The notes beneath the pieces are model-generated. The model was not told where the DNA came from and ran no database searches. It saw nothing but the letters and a program-made list of their open reading frames with translations. Below, piece by piece: positions 9,401 to 21,400 of a stretch of DNA of 64,000 nt. The stretch comes from Axinella damicornis. Lineage: Eukaryota; Porifera; Demospongiae; Axinellida; Axinellidae. The DNA lies in assembly GCA_963931865.1 (NCBI GenBank), contig OZ007514.1, forward strand, positions 496,001 to 560,000, in the 5' to 3' direction. The translations under genes were made by a program, and so were the position numbers. The number at the start of each line of letters is the position of its first letter. Positions within the stretch are counted from its first letter, which is position 1.

Positions 9401-12400
9401 GTCCTCCCCTTCTGCTTGTGTCTCTCCCTCAGACCCCACCCTCACTGTGGAGAAGATGACGGAGGTGATGGGGGAGGTGGGAGACAGGGAGGGGGTGTGG
9501 GTTGGGCTAGGTGTCCCAGACTCTAAGCGAGCTGAAATCAAGCAGCAGTCATCCACTGAGGGGGAGAAGAGTCGTGCACTGTCACAGTATTGGTTCAACT
9601 GTTTCCCTGATGCCTCCTGGAAGAGACTTGCCTGGACACTTTACTATCAGGGAGAGGAGAGAGCAGCAGCGATGGCCAAACAATACTTGCCCATGAAAGG
9701 TACGTGCATTTCTTGACCACCTGAAATAGGACTTGTGTGCTGTGGTGTTTGCATTCTAATGGATGCCCACCAGTACTCACTGTCCTGCTTGTGTACTACT
9801 CCAATGTGCCTAGCGTAGGCTCACCTATTATCGCCGCTTTTGGTCCATCAGTCTCACTGTGCATCCGTAATGCTGTAAATAGTCTAAACCGCGAGCTATC
9901 ATTAGGGAAATCCCCTGCAACTGTACCACAGCGTAATCTTTAACCTAGCTCCTCCCCAGTAGGAAGTGGCAGAGCCAGATTGGGCCCCAGTAGCTATGGC
10001 GATAAAGAGGGAAATCACCGCATTATCGCCACTACTCAAAACCGCCAAAAATGTATACATAAAGTACACTGAAGCAAAACAAGGAAACTTGGCTACATGC
10101 ACTGAGAGACTGAAATGTATGCTGCATGAAGTTGCACAAGTCAGCTGAATTGGCATGCAAGAAGGAAGTTAAATACATACACATGAAAAATCACTGAGCC
10201 GATACACCTGAGATCCGAGTCCGGCAAGTACATGCATGAAAGTCACTGAGAGGCTGAAATATATGCTGCATGAAGTTCCACAAGTGGCATGCATGAACAG
10301 AAATACATACACATGAAAAATCACTGAGCCGATACACCTGAGATACATATGCAAGTGGATGGTGGGACAGTTTGGAATGAGGGTACCATATTTACACACC
10401 ATGAATGGACCATCTAATAAGGCAAGTGGGGGGAGGATAATCAACATGTCCTGCCGGCAGCAATTAGCAGGTGTGAGTAAATGGCATGAAAGTCACTGAG
10501 AGGCTGAAATATATGAAGTTCCACAAGTGGCATGCATGAAGCTAAATACGTACACATGAAAATTACTGAGCCGATACACCTGTGATCTGTGTTCGCCGAG
10601 TACATATGCATGAAAGTCACTGAGAAGCCAAACACAGATCACAGGTGTATCGGCGTGAAACACTGTTGCTTTGGAAGGCACAGTAGCTGTGCACCCATGC
10701 ACCACACATGTCGCAGTCAACCCAGAAGACAGTCTTTACGGCGCAAGCTGGCTCCCTAGCATGGCAGATAGTGCACAGCACGGCATCGTCATCATCACTT
10801 GAACTATCCGAATCATTTCGAAATCGAGCGGGCAACTGGCGTTGTCGTTTGGGACGGGAGAAACTTGGTTCACTGCTTGAGTCCTGCTCTCCAGAGGAAC
10901 GTGCAGAGTCTGAGCTCGAGTCAGTCGGGAGTTCAAGTCTTGGGCGAGCAATCGGCTTAGCTGCAGAACCTTTCTTGAGCTTCCTGGTTTTCTCTTTCTC
11001 CCTCTCCTTGCGCTTCTTGACTTCCTCTTTCTCCACTGCTTTCTTCTTCCTGGCTTCTTCCCTCTCTGCCTTCTTACGTCTATTAGCTTCCTCTTTCTCT
11101 TCCCTCTTACGCTTTCGCTCTTCCTTTTCCCTTTCTTTTTCTTCAGCCACTTCTTTCTTCTTCCTTTCCTCCTGTTTAAGCCGTGCAGTATACTCATTTG
11201 CTGTGAGTTCCCTTGCTCCAGTGATACGCTTAGTACGCTTCTTTGAAGCTGCAGCGCCTTCTGACGGAGGTGCAAGGATATCAGCAAGATTAACTGGAAC
11301 CAATCCGGCTGCAACAAGAGGATTTACAATTAGGGATGAAGACTGTGGAGGATTTACAATAAAGGATGAAGACTGTGGTGTAGAGGTGGCTGTAGGGCAC
11401 ACTTGATCAGGTGGTCCTACATGACTGTCATCTTTCTGAGACGACTGAGAACACCACGGAGAAACTGTAGGGGAGGGAGAGACAGCAGAGAAGGTACTGT
11501 CACTATCTTCAGTAGATGTATTCGAGGTATTTGAGGCACTGGACTGTGGACAAGAAGGTCCACTGGACTGAGGACTGTAGAGGGCGGAGGGCAATGTTTT
11601 GGCTACGGCAATGGCATCGGGATTAAATGGAAATATTCCAGATTTCGCAAAACCTGCCTTGACATTGGTGATTGAGAAGGCACGCTCGAATGGGCCTTTG
11701 AAAACCTTGGCAAAGTCCCGCTTCGAAACAACAAAATTTGGCTTTGAGAAAGCTAAAGCCCGCACAGACTTGCTAAAATGGTCCTTAAGGGATTTAAATA
11801 CAGCTACATCGAGAGGCTGGAGGGCATGTGTAGTATGAGGGGGCAAGCAGAATAGAATTATCTCATTCTCACGGCACAAATCAATAACATCCAACGTCAT
11901 GTGCGTCTCGTGCCCATCGATAAACAGGACCACAGGACGTTGTGCTGCAACGTGCTTCAAAAAGATCTTCTTCAGCCAGGCCATGAACAGCTCCGAATCA
12001 ATCCACCCCGATTTGCTCTTTCCATAAAGAGCATCGTCTGGGCCATCGAATCTGTATTGACCACCCGGGAAAGACTTGGGGTAGATGATGAAAGGGGGGA
12101 GTGGGAGTCCTGCAGCAGATGCAGCACAAAGGACAGTGATATGATCTGTAGTTCCGTGAGCTTGCGCATACACGTATTTCGTGTTCTTCAATGTCACAGC
12201 CTTCTCTCGTGTAAAATTGAGGGGAAGAAAGGTCTCATCACAATTATACAGCTGTCGAGGCAAATTCAGGAGGTTGTTATGTTCCAGTATCGGCTTCAAG
12301 GTTTCAAAGTACTCCTTGACTCTCTCAGGACTCAAAGCTTCTGCACGGCTACGCTCAAGCTTGTCAGTAGTTCTAAGAGTCAGCCTCCGAAAGTTCACCC

Positions 12401-15400
12401 ACCAGTGTTCACTAGGGCTGTACTCAGGATTGAAGTGATCAGCCTTCCCAGAGCGTTTAGCAATAACCCAGGCAAATGCTTTCATCATTGTACGTGTGAG
12501 AGGGAACCCACGCTGTGCCATGTAGATGAGGGACGACTGAAGGGCATCCTCCTCCTCAGCTGTCAGAACTGTGCTAGGACCAGGCGTTGTACCATGCTGT
12601 ACCCTCCCTTTGATGCGGTCATCCAACGTCTTACGCGGGACATTGAACCGAGTTGCAGCAGCGCTGATGGTCAGTTCCTTCTTATCTACAGCCCGCATCG
12701 CTTCCACCATGTCATCATCATTCCACTGTTTACGCAGCTTACCAAGAGACATGGCAACCACAACCGCCAGGACAATAGCACCAAGTCCAAGAGCCCCCCA
12801 AACGTTGAACATCCCCTGTTAGAAACCGCCAGGACAATAGCACCAAGTCCAATCCCCTGTTAGAAACCGCCAGGACAATAGCACCAAGTCCAATCCCCTG
12901 TTAGAAACCGCCAGGACAATAGCACCAAGTCCAATCCCCTGTTAGAAACCGCCAGGACAATAGCACCAAGTCCAATCCCCTGTTAGAAACCGCCAGGACA
13001 ATAGCACCAAGTCCAATCCCCTGTTAGAAATCGCCAGGACAATAGCACCAAGTCCAATCCCCTGTTAGAAACCGCCAGGACAATAGCACCAAGTCCAATC
13101 CCCTGTTAGAAACCGCCAGGACAATAGCACCAAGTCCAATCCCCTGTTAGAAACCGCCAGGACAATAGCACCAAGTCCAATCCCCTGTTAGAAACCGCCA
13201 GGACAATAGCACCAAGTCCAATCCCCTGTTAGAAACCGCCAGGACAATAGCACCAAGTCCAATCCCCTGTTAGAAATCGCCAGGACAATAGCACCAAGTC
13301 CAATCCCCTGTTAGAAACCACCAGGACAATAGCACCAAGTCCAATCCCCTGTTAGAAACCGCCAGGACAATAGCACCAAGTCCAATCCCCTGTTAGAAAC
13401 CGCCAGGACAATAGCACCAAGTCCAATCCCCTGTTAGAAACCGCCAGGACAATAGCACCAAGTCCAATCCCCTGTTAGAGTCAACAGAAATTCAGAGGTA
13501 ATCATCAACCCAGAAAAACAAAAAAGCAAGCTACTGACAAATCCAAAGTGAGTTTAGCTAGTCTGCCTGCTCCCTACAAATCTCTCCTCCCAACTGCCCT
13601 TGGCCAGAAAGCTCACCTAAGACAGTCGTAGTAGGCCTGTACTCACGTCGCCTTGCTCCGGAAAGAAGAAGAAAACCACCCTCCAAATTCAGACCTGAAA
13701 CTAACTACTGCAATTTAACTAAGTCACGGGAAAACCACCAGAAAATGACCGCACGTGCAGAAAATGACCGACCGTAGTAGGCCTGTACTCACGTCGCCTT
13801 GCTCCGGAAAGAAGAAGAAAACCACCCTCCAAATTCAGACCTGAAACTAACTACTGCAATTTAACTAAGTCACGGGAAAACCACCAGAAAATGACCGCAC
13901 GTGCAAGCTCTACTACTGAGCATGCGCAAGAGTAAGTATAACCCTTCAGTTTAGCATAACGATGAGACGGCGATAATAGGTATGGGGCGGGGGTTGGCGA
14001 TAATAGGAGAGCCTACGCTAGTGTACATCGTGTAATAGTTGTTTTTCCTGTTTTTGGGTATCATAGGTTTAGCCGAAAGTGAGTACATTATCCTCCCGAG
14101 ACCTTTGCTGCATGTATATTGCCCGAGTGCACTAACCCAGTAATGCCCAATTACGGTAAATAACTATTACACAATGTAAACTTAGAGTAATACACAAGCA
14201 GGACAGTTTGCAAGAACTGGAATATAAAGTAGTTACCTGTTGGTCATTATCTAGATATGCTGCATGTAAGTGTGCATTTAGGTAAAGGTTCAGGAACACT
14301 GTTCCTGCTGACTCAGCATGGAGTGGATGAACTGATGGACTGGAATGACCATTCTAATGAATGCATGCCCACCAGTATTACTAGTTACCCCGTGCACACA
14401 TGCACAGCAAGGGGTATAGAGTGAGTGCACTGTCTGTCGGTGTGTGTGCGTGTGGACACAAAATGAGCAAATGGTTGCAGCCTTTCTTGCAACATATCAG
14501 ACACAAATGCATAAATAGTAACGTATATATGCACCTCACAAACAACAGTCATAGAAGGCCTGGGCTGTCGCTCTCCAAATAAAATCACACAGTTTACGGT
14601 AGGCAGAATGATGTCACACGTTTAGAGCACAGTGTGCATTCGGCACAAGGTGGGGTATCTGGGCATGAGACTAGAACATCACTTGGGGTGAGTACTCTAC
14701 AGGGCACTTCTTGTTTCACTGAGTATCTTACACTTTGTGCTCTTACATTCTAATAGCTGCCCACCAGCCATACTCGTACAGTAGTTGCACACTCATGTAT
14801 GGCTGCTGTACCACAGTGTGCATGTACATATTGACCACAATGACATCATTATGATGTCATCCACGATTCATGGTTGACAACCACATGGTTGTGATCCTGA
14901 CCATCAGATGTCACTGAACATTGTACACAGACCATATATGGTATGTTTCATGCCCAAAGGCAATACTGTCAGTGTACTCCTAATACACGATTGCCTTTCG
15001 TTACCAGCCCTTTTGTTTTCCCAGTGTGTGGATCCATCATTATAGTCTTGACTGTGGATACTTGGTCAGACTATCACCAGTAGAGTTGTACATTACTGCT
15101 TGAAGAAGACTATAGCAAAGAGTGGTTGAAACGTTGCAATTTCAGATTTGAAATTCTCTACTGGTGATAGTCCGACCAAGAATTGATAGTATGGTTATAA
15201 CACACTGGTACCATATGACTCTCTCCATGCACTGCACTAATACAAGGGACTTACTCATTGCAACAATTCAGAGTGCTATCCTTGACAAGTAATATTCCAG
15301 CCACCAGTTTAGTTTGTTGTGCCATCCTTTCACACGGTTGTGTGGGTGGGTACCCTCAACTTTGTGGTAGTTCTGAATGTTGAATGGATATCACCAGTTG

Positions 15401-18400
15401 AGTCGGTGACTTTGAACATTTAGTGTGTTCGTGAAGTAGATGAAATGGGAGAGAGGAACTGAGAAGAGATGAATGAGATCAGACAAACTGGGAGTAGAGG
15501 AAATGGGAAGATCACTACACAATTGCACAAGCTGGGCCTTTCCATGCTACCGTAGTCACGCGTTATTAGGCGCATGCGCCTTTAACTCCACAGGAAGGAA
15601 ATATGCGCCTAATAACGAGATGCGCTTAATATCGAATGACATTCCTTGAATGAGAAGTGCACTTCAATTTGATTATTTACAAAATGGCAGACATTTCGGA
15701 AGAAGTCTTCAGTGCTTAACAGCGAGTAGTTGGGAAAAGAGTCGAACCTGCACCTAACAGTGAATATGTGCCTATAAGTGAGCTGTGCCTAATAACGCGT
15801 GATTACGTTATTACATTTACACTAGCAGAACCTGCATCTAGCAACAGAAACATAAGCGACGTGGTCGATAAAACGGAAACTCATGTACATTGTGAGCTTG
15901 AGAGTGAAGTGGTAGTCGTATCAGCATTAAACGGCAGGTAAACGTACTAACCTTGACCAAGCTGGTATCCACAGCAGTGTCCATAGCAGTTGTGGTTATC
16001 GTAGAGGACTGGTAAGTATATAGTAAATCTCAGTACACACAGACACACAGTGCTGGGCCAATATTGGTAATGCACAAGGCAGTATCTGTGTTTGTAGGGA
16101 TAGTCACTGTAATACCCAAGTATATATCTGCTGTCCTGAGTATTGTGACTTAGCATATAGTGAATTAACTGATGGACTGGAATGACCACAACATTGTTTA
16201 TTTGCTGTTCTCCTCACTGTCCTCCCCTTCTGCTTGTGTCTCTCCCTCAGACCCCACCCTCACTGTGGAGAAGGTGACGGAGGTGATGGGGGAGGTGGGA
16301 GACAGGGAGCGGGTGTGGATTAGGCTTGGTGTCCGAAACTCCAAGCGAGCTGAAATCAAGCAGCAGTCATCCACTGAGGGGGAGAAGAGTCGTGCACTGT
16401 CACAGTATTGGGTCAACTGTCACCCTAATGCCTCCTGGCAGGGACTTGCCGATGCACTTTACTATTGGGGAGAGGAGAGAGCGGTAGCGATGGCCAAACA
16501 ATACTTGCCCATGAAAGGTACGTGCATTTCTTGACCACCTGAAATAGGACTTGTGTGCTGTGGTGTTTGCATTCTAATGGATGCCCACCAGTACTCACTG
16601 TCCTGCTTGTGTAGCCTCATTCCCAGGCCTTCTCACCCAGCGATTGTCGCTTTAGTACTGTAAGCGACAAACGCTGGAGTGAGAAGGCCTGAGAACGAGG
16701 CTACGCTTGTCTACTCCAATGTGCCTAGTGTACATCGTGTGATAGTTGTTTACCAGTGTTGTGCATTACTGGGTTTTAGTGCACTGAGGGCAATGTAGTA
16801 ACGGTTTAGGGTGGGATAATGCATGAGCCGATCAGTACATATACACATTATCCGCCTGAGACCGTTAATGCATTGCCCGAGGTCCAATAATGCCCAAAAA
16901 CTGGTAAATAGCTATTACACGATGTACACTTACAGTAATACACAAGCAGGACAGTGCACAAAAACTGGTAATTACTCACCCAAAACAGTCGTTGGTCATT
17001 ATCTGGATAGGTGTGCATTATCTAGATAATTCTGATTCATTGAGGGTCACATGAGTAACTCTAAAATCAGTGATTCAGGATTTACCGTCACACTTCCTGC
17101 ATGTACATATGTTACACATGATCACAATGACATCATTATGATGTCATGCATGATGCATAGTTGACAACCACATGGTTGTGATCCTGACCATCAGATGTCA
17201 CTGAACGTTGTACACAGACCATATATGGTACGTTTCATGCCCAAAGGCAATACTGTAGGTGTACTCCTCCTAATACAGGATTGTCTTCCGTTACCAGCCC
17301 TTTTGCTTTCCCAGTGTGTGGATCCATCATCATAGTCTAGACTCTGGATACTTGGTCAGACTGTCACCAGTAGAGTTGTACATTACTGCTTGGAGAAGAC
17401 TAGCAAAGTGTGGTTGAAACATTGTAATTTCAGATTTGAAATTCTCTACTGGTGATAGTCCGACCAAAGAATGGATTATAGCATACTGGTACCACATGAC
17501 TCTCTCCATGCACTGCACTAATACAAGGGACATGCCCAATGCAACTATTCAGAGTGCTATCCTTGACAGGTAATATTCCAGCCACCAGTTTAGTTTGTTG
17601 TGCCATCCTTTCACACGGTTGTGTGGGTGGGTGCCCTCAACTTTGTGGCAGTTCTGAATGTTGAATGGATATCACCAGTTGAGTCAGGTGACTTTGAACA
17701 TTTAGTGTGTTCGTGAATTCGAAGTAGATGAAATGGGAGAGAGGAACTGAGAAGAGATGAATGAGATCAGACAAATTGGGAGTAGAGGAAATGGGAAGAT
17801 CACTACACAATTGCACAAGCTGGGCCTTTCCATGCTACTGTAATATTCCGCTCGGCTACTGCGCAGCTCAGGACAATTAAGTGACTCAATGGCGGATGGC
17901 AGAATAAGTGACTGACCATCTTGTGTACAAAGATCAAGCCTTATATAGCTGAGTATATAGAATCAGGGCACCAGATAAAGATAACTCAGGTGCATGTTAC
18001 AAGACAATAGCTATAAATTATCATTGTCCAGTTTGCACAATGTCATGTTCAGCGTCAGGTCGCTACATCACTCCCTTCATTAGAGAAGTGTGTCCTCACA
18101 CTTAAATCTGAAACTCGGAATCAGAGTCTCGGAAGCTAACAACTGTACCATATCGATCTGGAGGCCTCCTTGATCGTGTGGACCGCCTTAGGGCAGGTTG
18201 ATTGGGACTTGGTTGGGGAGGAGCGGATGAATGTGTCGGTTGTGATTCCACTTCATGTTCCGATGATATTTCCTCCCGAGCAGTTCGTAATGGAGAAACC
18301 GTTTCTTGTGGCCTTGTTTCCTCCTGGCTGGGTAGGATGACCCAATTCTCCTCTTGAACACTCTCATCCTCTCTCTGAGGACGGTATCTCTTGAGTCTGT

Positions 18401-21400
18401 TTGAATGTACGACAAGTCGTTTCCTAGGGTTTTGCAAGTGTTGAATGCGGTATACCACACTTCCAATCTTCTTGACCACTTTGAAGGGACCCTGCCAAGG
18501 CCGATAGAACTTTCGACTCTTCCCACGAGGGACAGCCGGACAGTGAAGCAAAACAAGGCTGCCTGTCTCAAATGTATCTGCCCGAGAAAACCGGTCATAG
18601 TTGGCCTTCTGCTTCTGTTGTTCAACAGCAGAGTGGTCCCTCACTCTTTGATAAGCATGTTGCATGTGTTCCTTTAGGGCATCCACATAACCATGGTTAG
18701 TAGCCACTTCAGCAGAAGGCAAGTTGAACAGAATGTCCTCTGGCAGCTTTGCTTCTCGACCATAAACTAGGCTGAAAGGGGTAGCCCCTGTGGTGTCATG
18801 ATGACTGGTGCGGTAGGCCAGCATCAGTGTAGGGAGTTGCAGGTCCCAGTCGTGTTCATCATCCAAGACAGCTGTACTCAACATGTTGAGAACGGTACGA
18901 TTAAACCTCTCTATCATTCCGTCAGATTGAGGGTGGTACGGAGTCGTACGGGTCTTGACAATTCCCAACATCCTGCAAATCTCTTTGATCAATGTTGACT
19001 CAAAGTTCTTCCCTTGGTCAGTGTGAAGCTGTTCTGGGACCCCGAAGCGGCAAACAAACTCATTCACAAAGATTCTCGCTACTGTGATTGCTTCCATGTT
19101 TGGCATCCCATGAGCTTCTTTCCATTTGGTGAAATAGTCTCCAATCACCAAGATGTATTTATTGCCACGTGCAGTTTCTGGCAGGGGTCCCAGGATGTCC
19201 ATCGCCACACGCTGCATAGGATGCTCAGCTGGCTGTAACTGGAGTGGTGCACAGGGCTTAGGGACAGGTGTCTTCCTGGAGCTGCACATTACACACCTGC
19301 TGCACCAGTCTTCAATGTCACACCTTTGGCGGGGCCAGTAAAACCTTGTGCGGGCTTTCTCAAGCGTCTTAATGCCCAGATGCCCCCCAGTTGGAGAACT
19401 GTGAAGTCCTTGAAGCACCTCTGGTATCATTGTTGGAGGGAGAACGAGTTGAAGGCGGGGTTGGGCACCACCTCCCGGGACATCTTCCCAACGTCGGTAT
19501 AGAACACCATCACGTAGAGTGAGGTAGGCTCGCTGGTGCCACAAGGTTCTGAGGTATGCGCTTCCCTGTGGTATTCTCATTGGAATGGAATGCAAGCGCA
19601 ACCACTGGGCAGCTTGCTGGAGGTCAGGATTCTGCTGTTGCATTGCACATATCTCCTCGCTTGACCACTGAGGCAACAAGGAAGACTGGGTGGCTGCAGC
19701 AACATTGGTTGCCACTTCCGACACATGGGTATGGCCACACTGCTTGCAAGGGCTGCGAGAAAGTGCATCAGCATTCTTGTGCTGCACACCTGGGCAATGG
19801 AGAACTTCAAAGTTGTATTCTGACAAGATCTCTAGCCACCTGGCCACCTGCCCCTCTGGCTCACGGAAGTTGTGCAACCATCTCAGAGAGTTGTGATCAG
19901 TTCTTGCCTGAAATGCTCGTCCATAGAGGTAGGAACGAAACTGACGTGTACCCCAGACCAGAGCCAACATTTCTCTTCTGGTAGTGCAGTACTGACGTTC
20001 TGCTTTCGTCAGGGTTCGACTGGCATAAGCAATCACCTTCTCACCATCTGCGAACTGCTGAGAGAGAACAGCCCCAAGGCCATATGTATTGTATTGTATT
20101 GTATAAATGTTCTTTTAACAGGGTTGCTACATCAGCGAGCTGGTTTTCAGCAGCGCCCTATGTGCTTGCATCCGTGTCCAAGATGAAATCATGGTCAAAA
20201 TTGGGAAAAGCAAGTATGGGGGCAGAGACTAGAGCTTGTTTTAATGTGACAAAAGCCTCACCACATTCAGGGGTCCAACTCCATGTGCGCCCTTTCTCTG
20301 TGAGCCGATATAGCGGCTTGGCCTTGTGGGCAAAATTCTTGACAAACCGGCGATAGTAGGAGGATAATCCCAGAAATTGCTGGAGCTCTTTGGCATCCGT
20401 AGGAACTGGCCATTCTCGGACACAGCTTACTTTTGTGGGGTCTGTTTTTACTCCTTCTGCCGACACCACGTGCCCAAGGTAGTGGACACTTCTTTGCATC
20501 AGAAAGCACTTGATGGGCTTGATTTTCAGGCCTGCTTCCTGAAGTCGCGTCAATACTTCTCGGAGCTTCTGCAGGTGGTCAGAAATATTCCGGCTAAAGA
20601 CAATGATGTCATCCAGGTAAACTAGACATGAAGTCCAGTGTAGACCAGCTAGGACATGTTCCATGAGTCGTTGGAATGTTCCAGGGGCGTTGCAAAGCCC
20701 GAATGGCATGACACGGAACTGATACAGTCCATGTGAGGTGGTAAAGGCGGTCTTCTCCCGGTCATCTGGTTCAACTTCCACCTGCCAGTATCCACTGGCT
20801 AGATCAAGTGTTGAGAACCATTGAGCTGTTCCCAGGGCATCAAGGGTGTCGTCTATTCTTGGAAGAGGCTGAGCATCCTTCTTTGTCACCTGGTTCACTT
20901 TCCGAAAATCAACACAAAATCGCGTTGATCTGTCTTTCTTCTTCACTAATACCACTGGTGATGCCCAGGGACCTTGAGCTGGTTCAATGATGTCCCTGGA
21001 CAGCATCTGGTCAACAAGGTGTTGTATTTCGCCTCTCTGGTGGAAGGGAAGTTTTCTGGCTCGTTGACGGATTGGTTCAGCATTTCCAGTGTCAATGTGA
21101 TGTTTTACCACATCTGTACACCCAAGGTCACCACCTCCCAAGGATATCGCCCTTCCAAACTCGAACAGGAGGGATTGGAGGCTCTCCCTCTCTGCACTTG
21201 ACAGGTCCTCGGCTCGGGACGTCATCAATTTTACTGTATCCTCCAGGGTGCCTTGGTCTTTTCTACCTTCGCTGTTACCTCCTCCGAGGGCACAAACTTC
21301 CTCAACTCTGGACAATGGCTGGAGGATCCCAACCTTTTGGTTGTGGTAGACTGTGACTGGAGCTGGAGAAGGATTGAGAATCTGGATGACACTGCCTCCC

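Larger units (their letters stand above)
9813..14018 (-). mobile_element. Pogo-like (Tc1/mariner superfamily) DNA transposon, 4.2 kb
   Basis: Terminal inverted repeats of 23 bp begin GCGTAGGCTCACCTATTATC (one mismatch between ends) and are flanked by TA at 9,811-9,812 and 14,019-14,020. The paralogous intron shows the empty site GTGCCTAGTGTACATCG. The element carries one long transposase gene on the minus strand, a 41-bp minisatellite, a 146-bp tandem duplication and subterminal repeats. An apparently intact frame and TIRs suggest recent activity. Confidence 0.9.

Noticed and set aside
10708..11406. Plus-strand ORF of 232 codons, Ser/Phe-rich
   Set aside because: Shadow of the transposase Lys/Glu-rich linker on the minus strand.
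11901..12863. Plus-strand ORF of 320 codons
   Set aside because: Antisense to the DDE domain of the pogo transposase, which has all catalytic motifs; no domain on this strand.
12823..13478. Regular 41-bp repeats resembling a CRISPR array
   Set aside because: Units are contiguous with no unique spacers and derive from the adjacent transposase; the context is eukaryotic.
16172..16250. In-frame extension MDWNDHNIVYLLFSSLSS before type-A Death domains, suggesting separate short genes
   Set aside because: The extension is the intron's pyrimidine-rich 3' end; the acceptor CCCTCAG gives a phase-1 exon matching the previous donor in all copies.
16603..16712. Foldback hairpins as rho-independent terminators or microRNA genes
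   Set aside because: They show target duplications and empty sites, so they are mobile insertions; terminators of that type do not apply in this genome.
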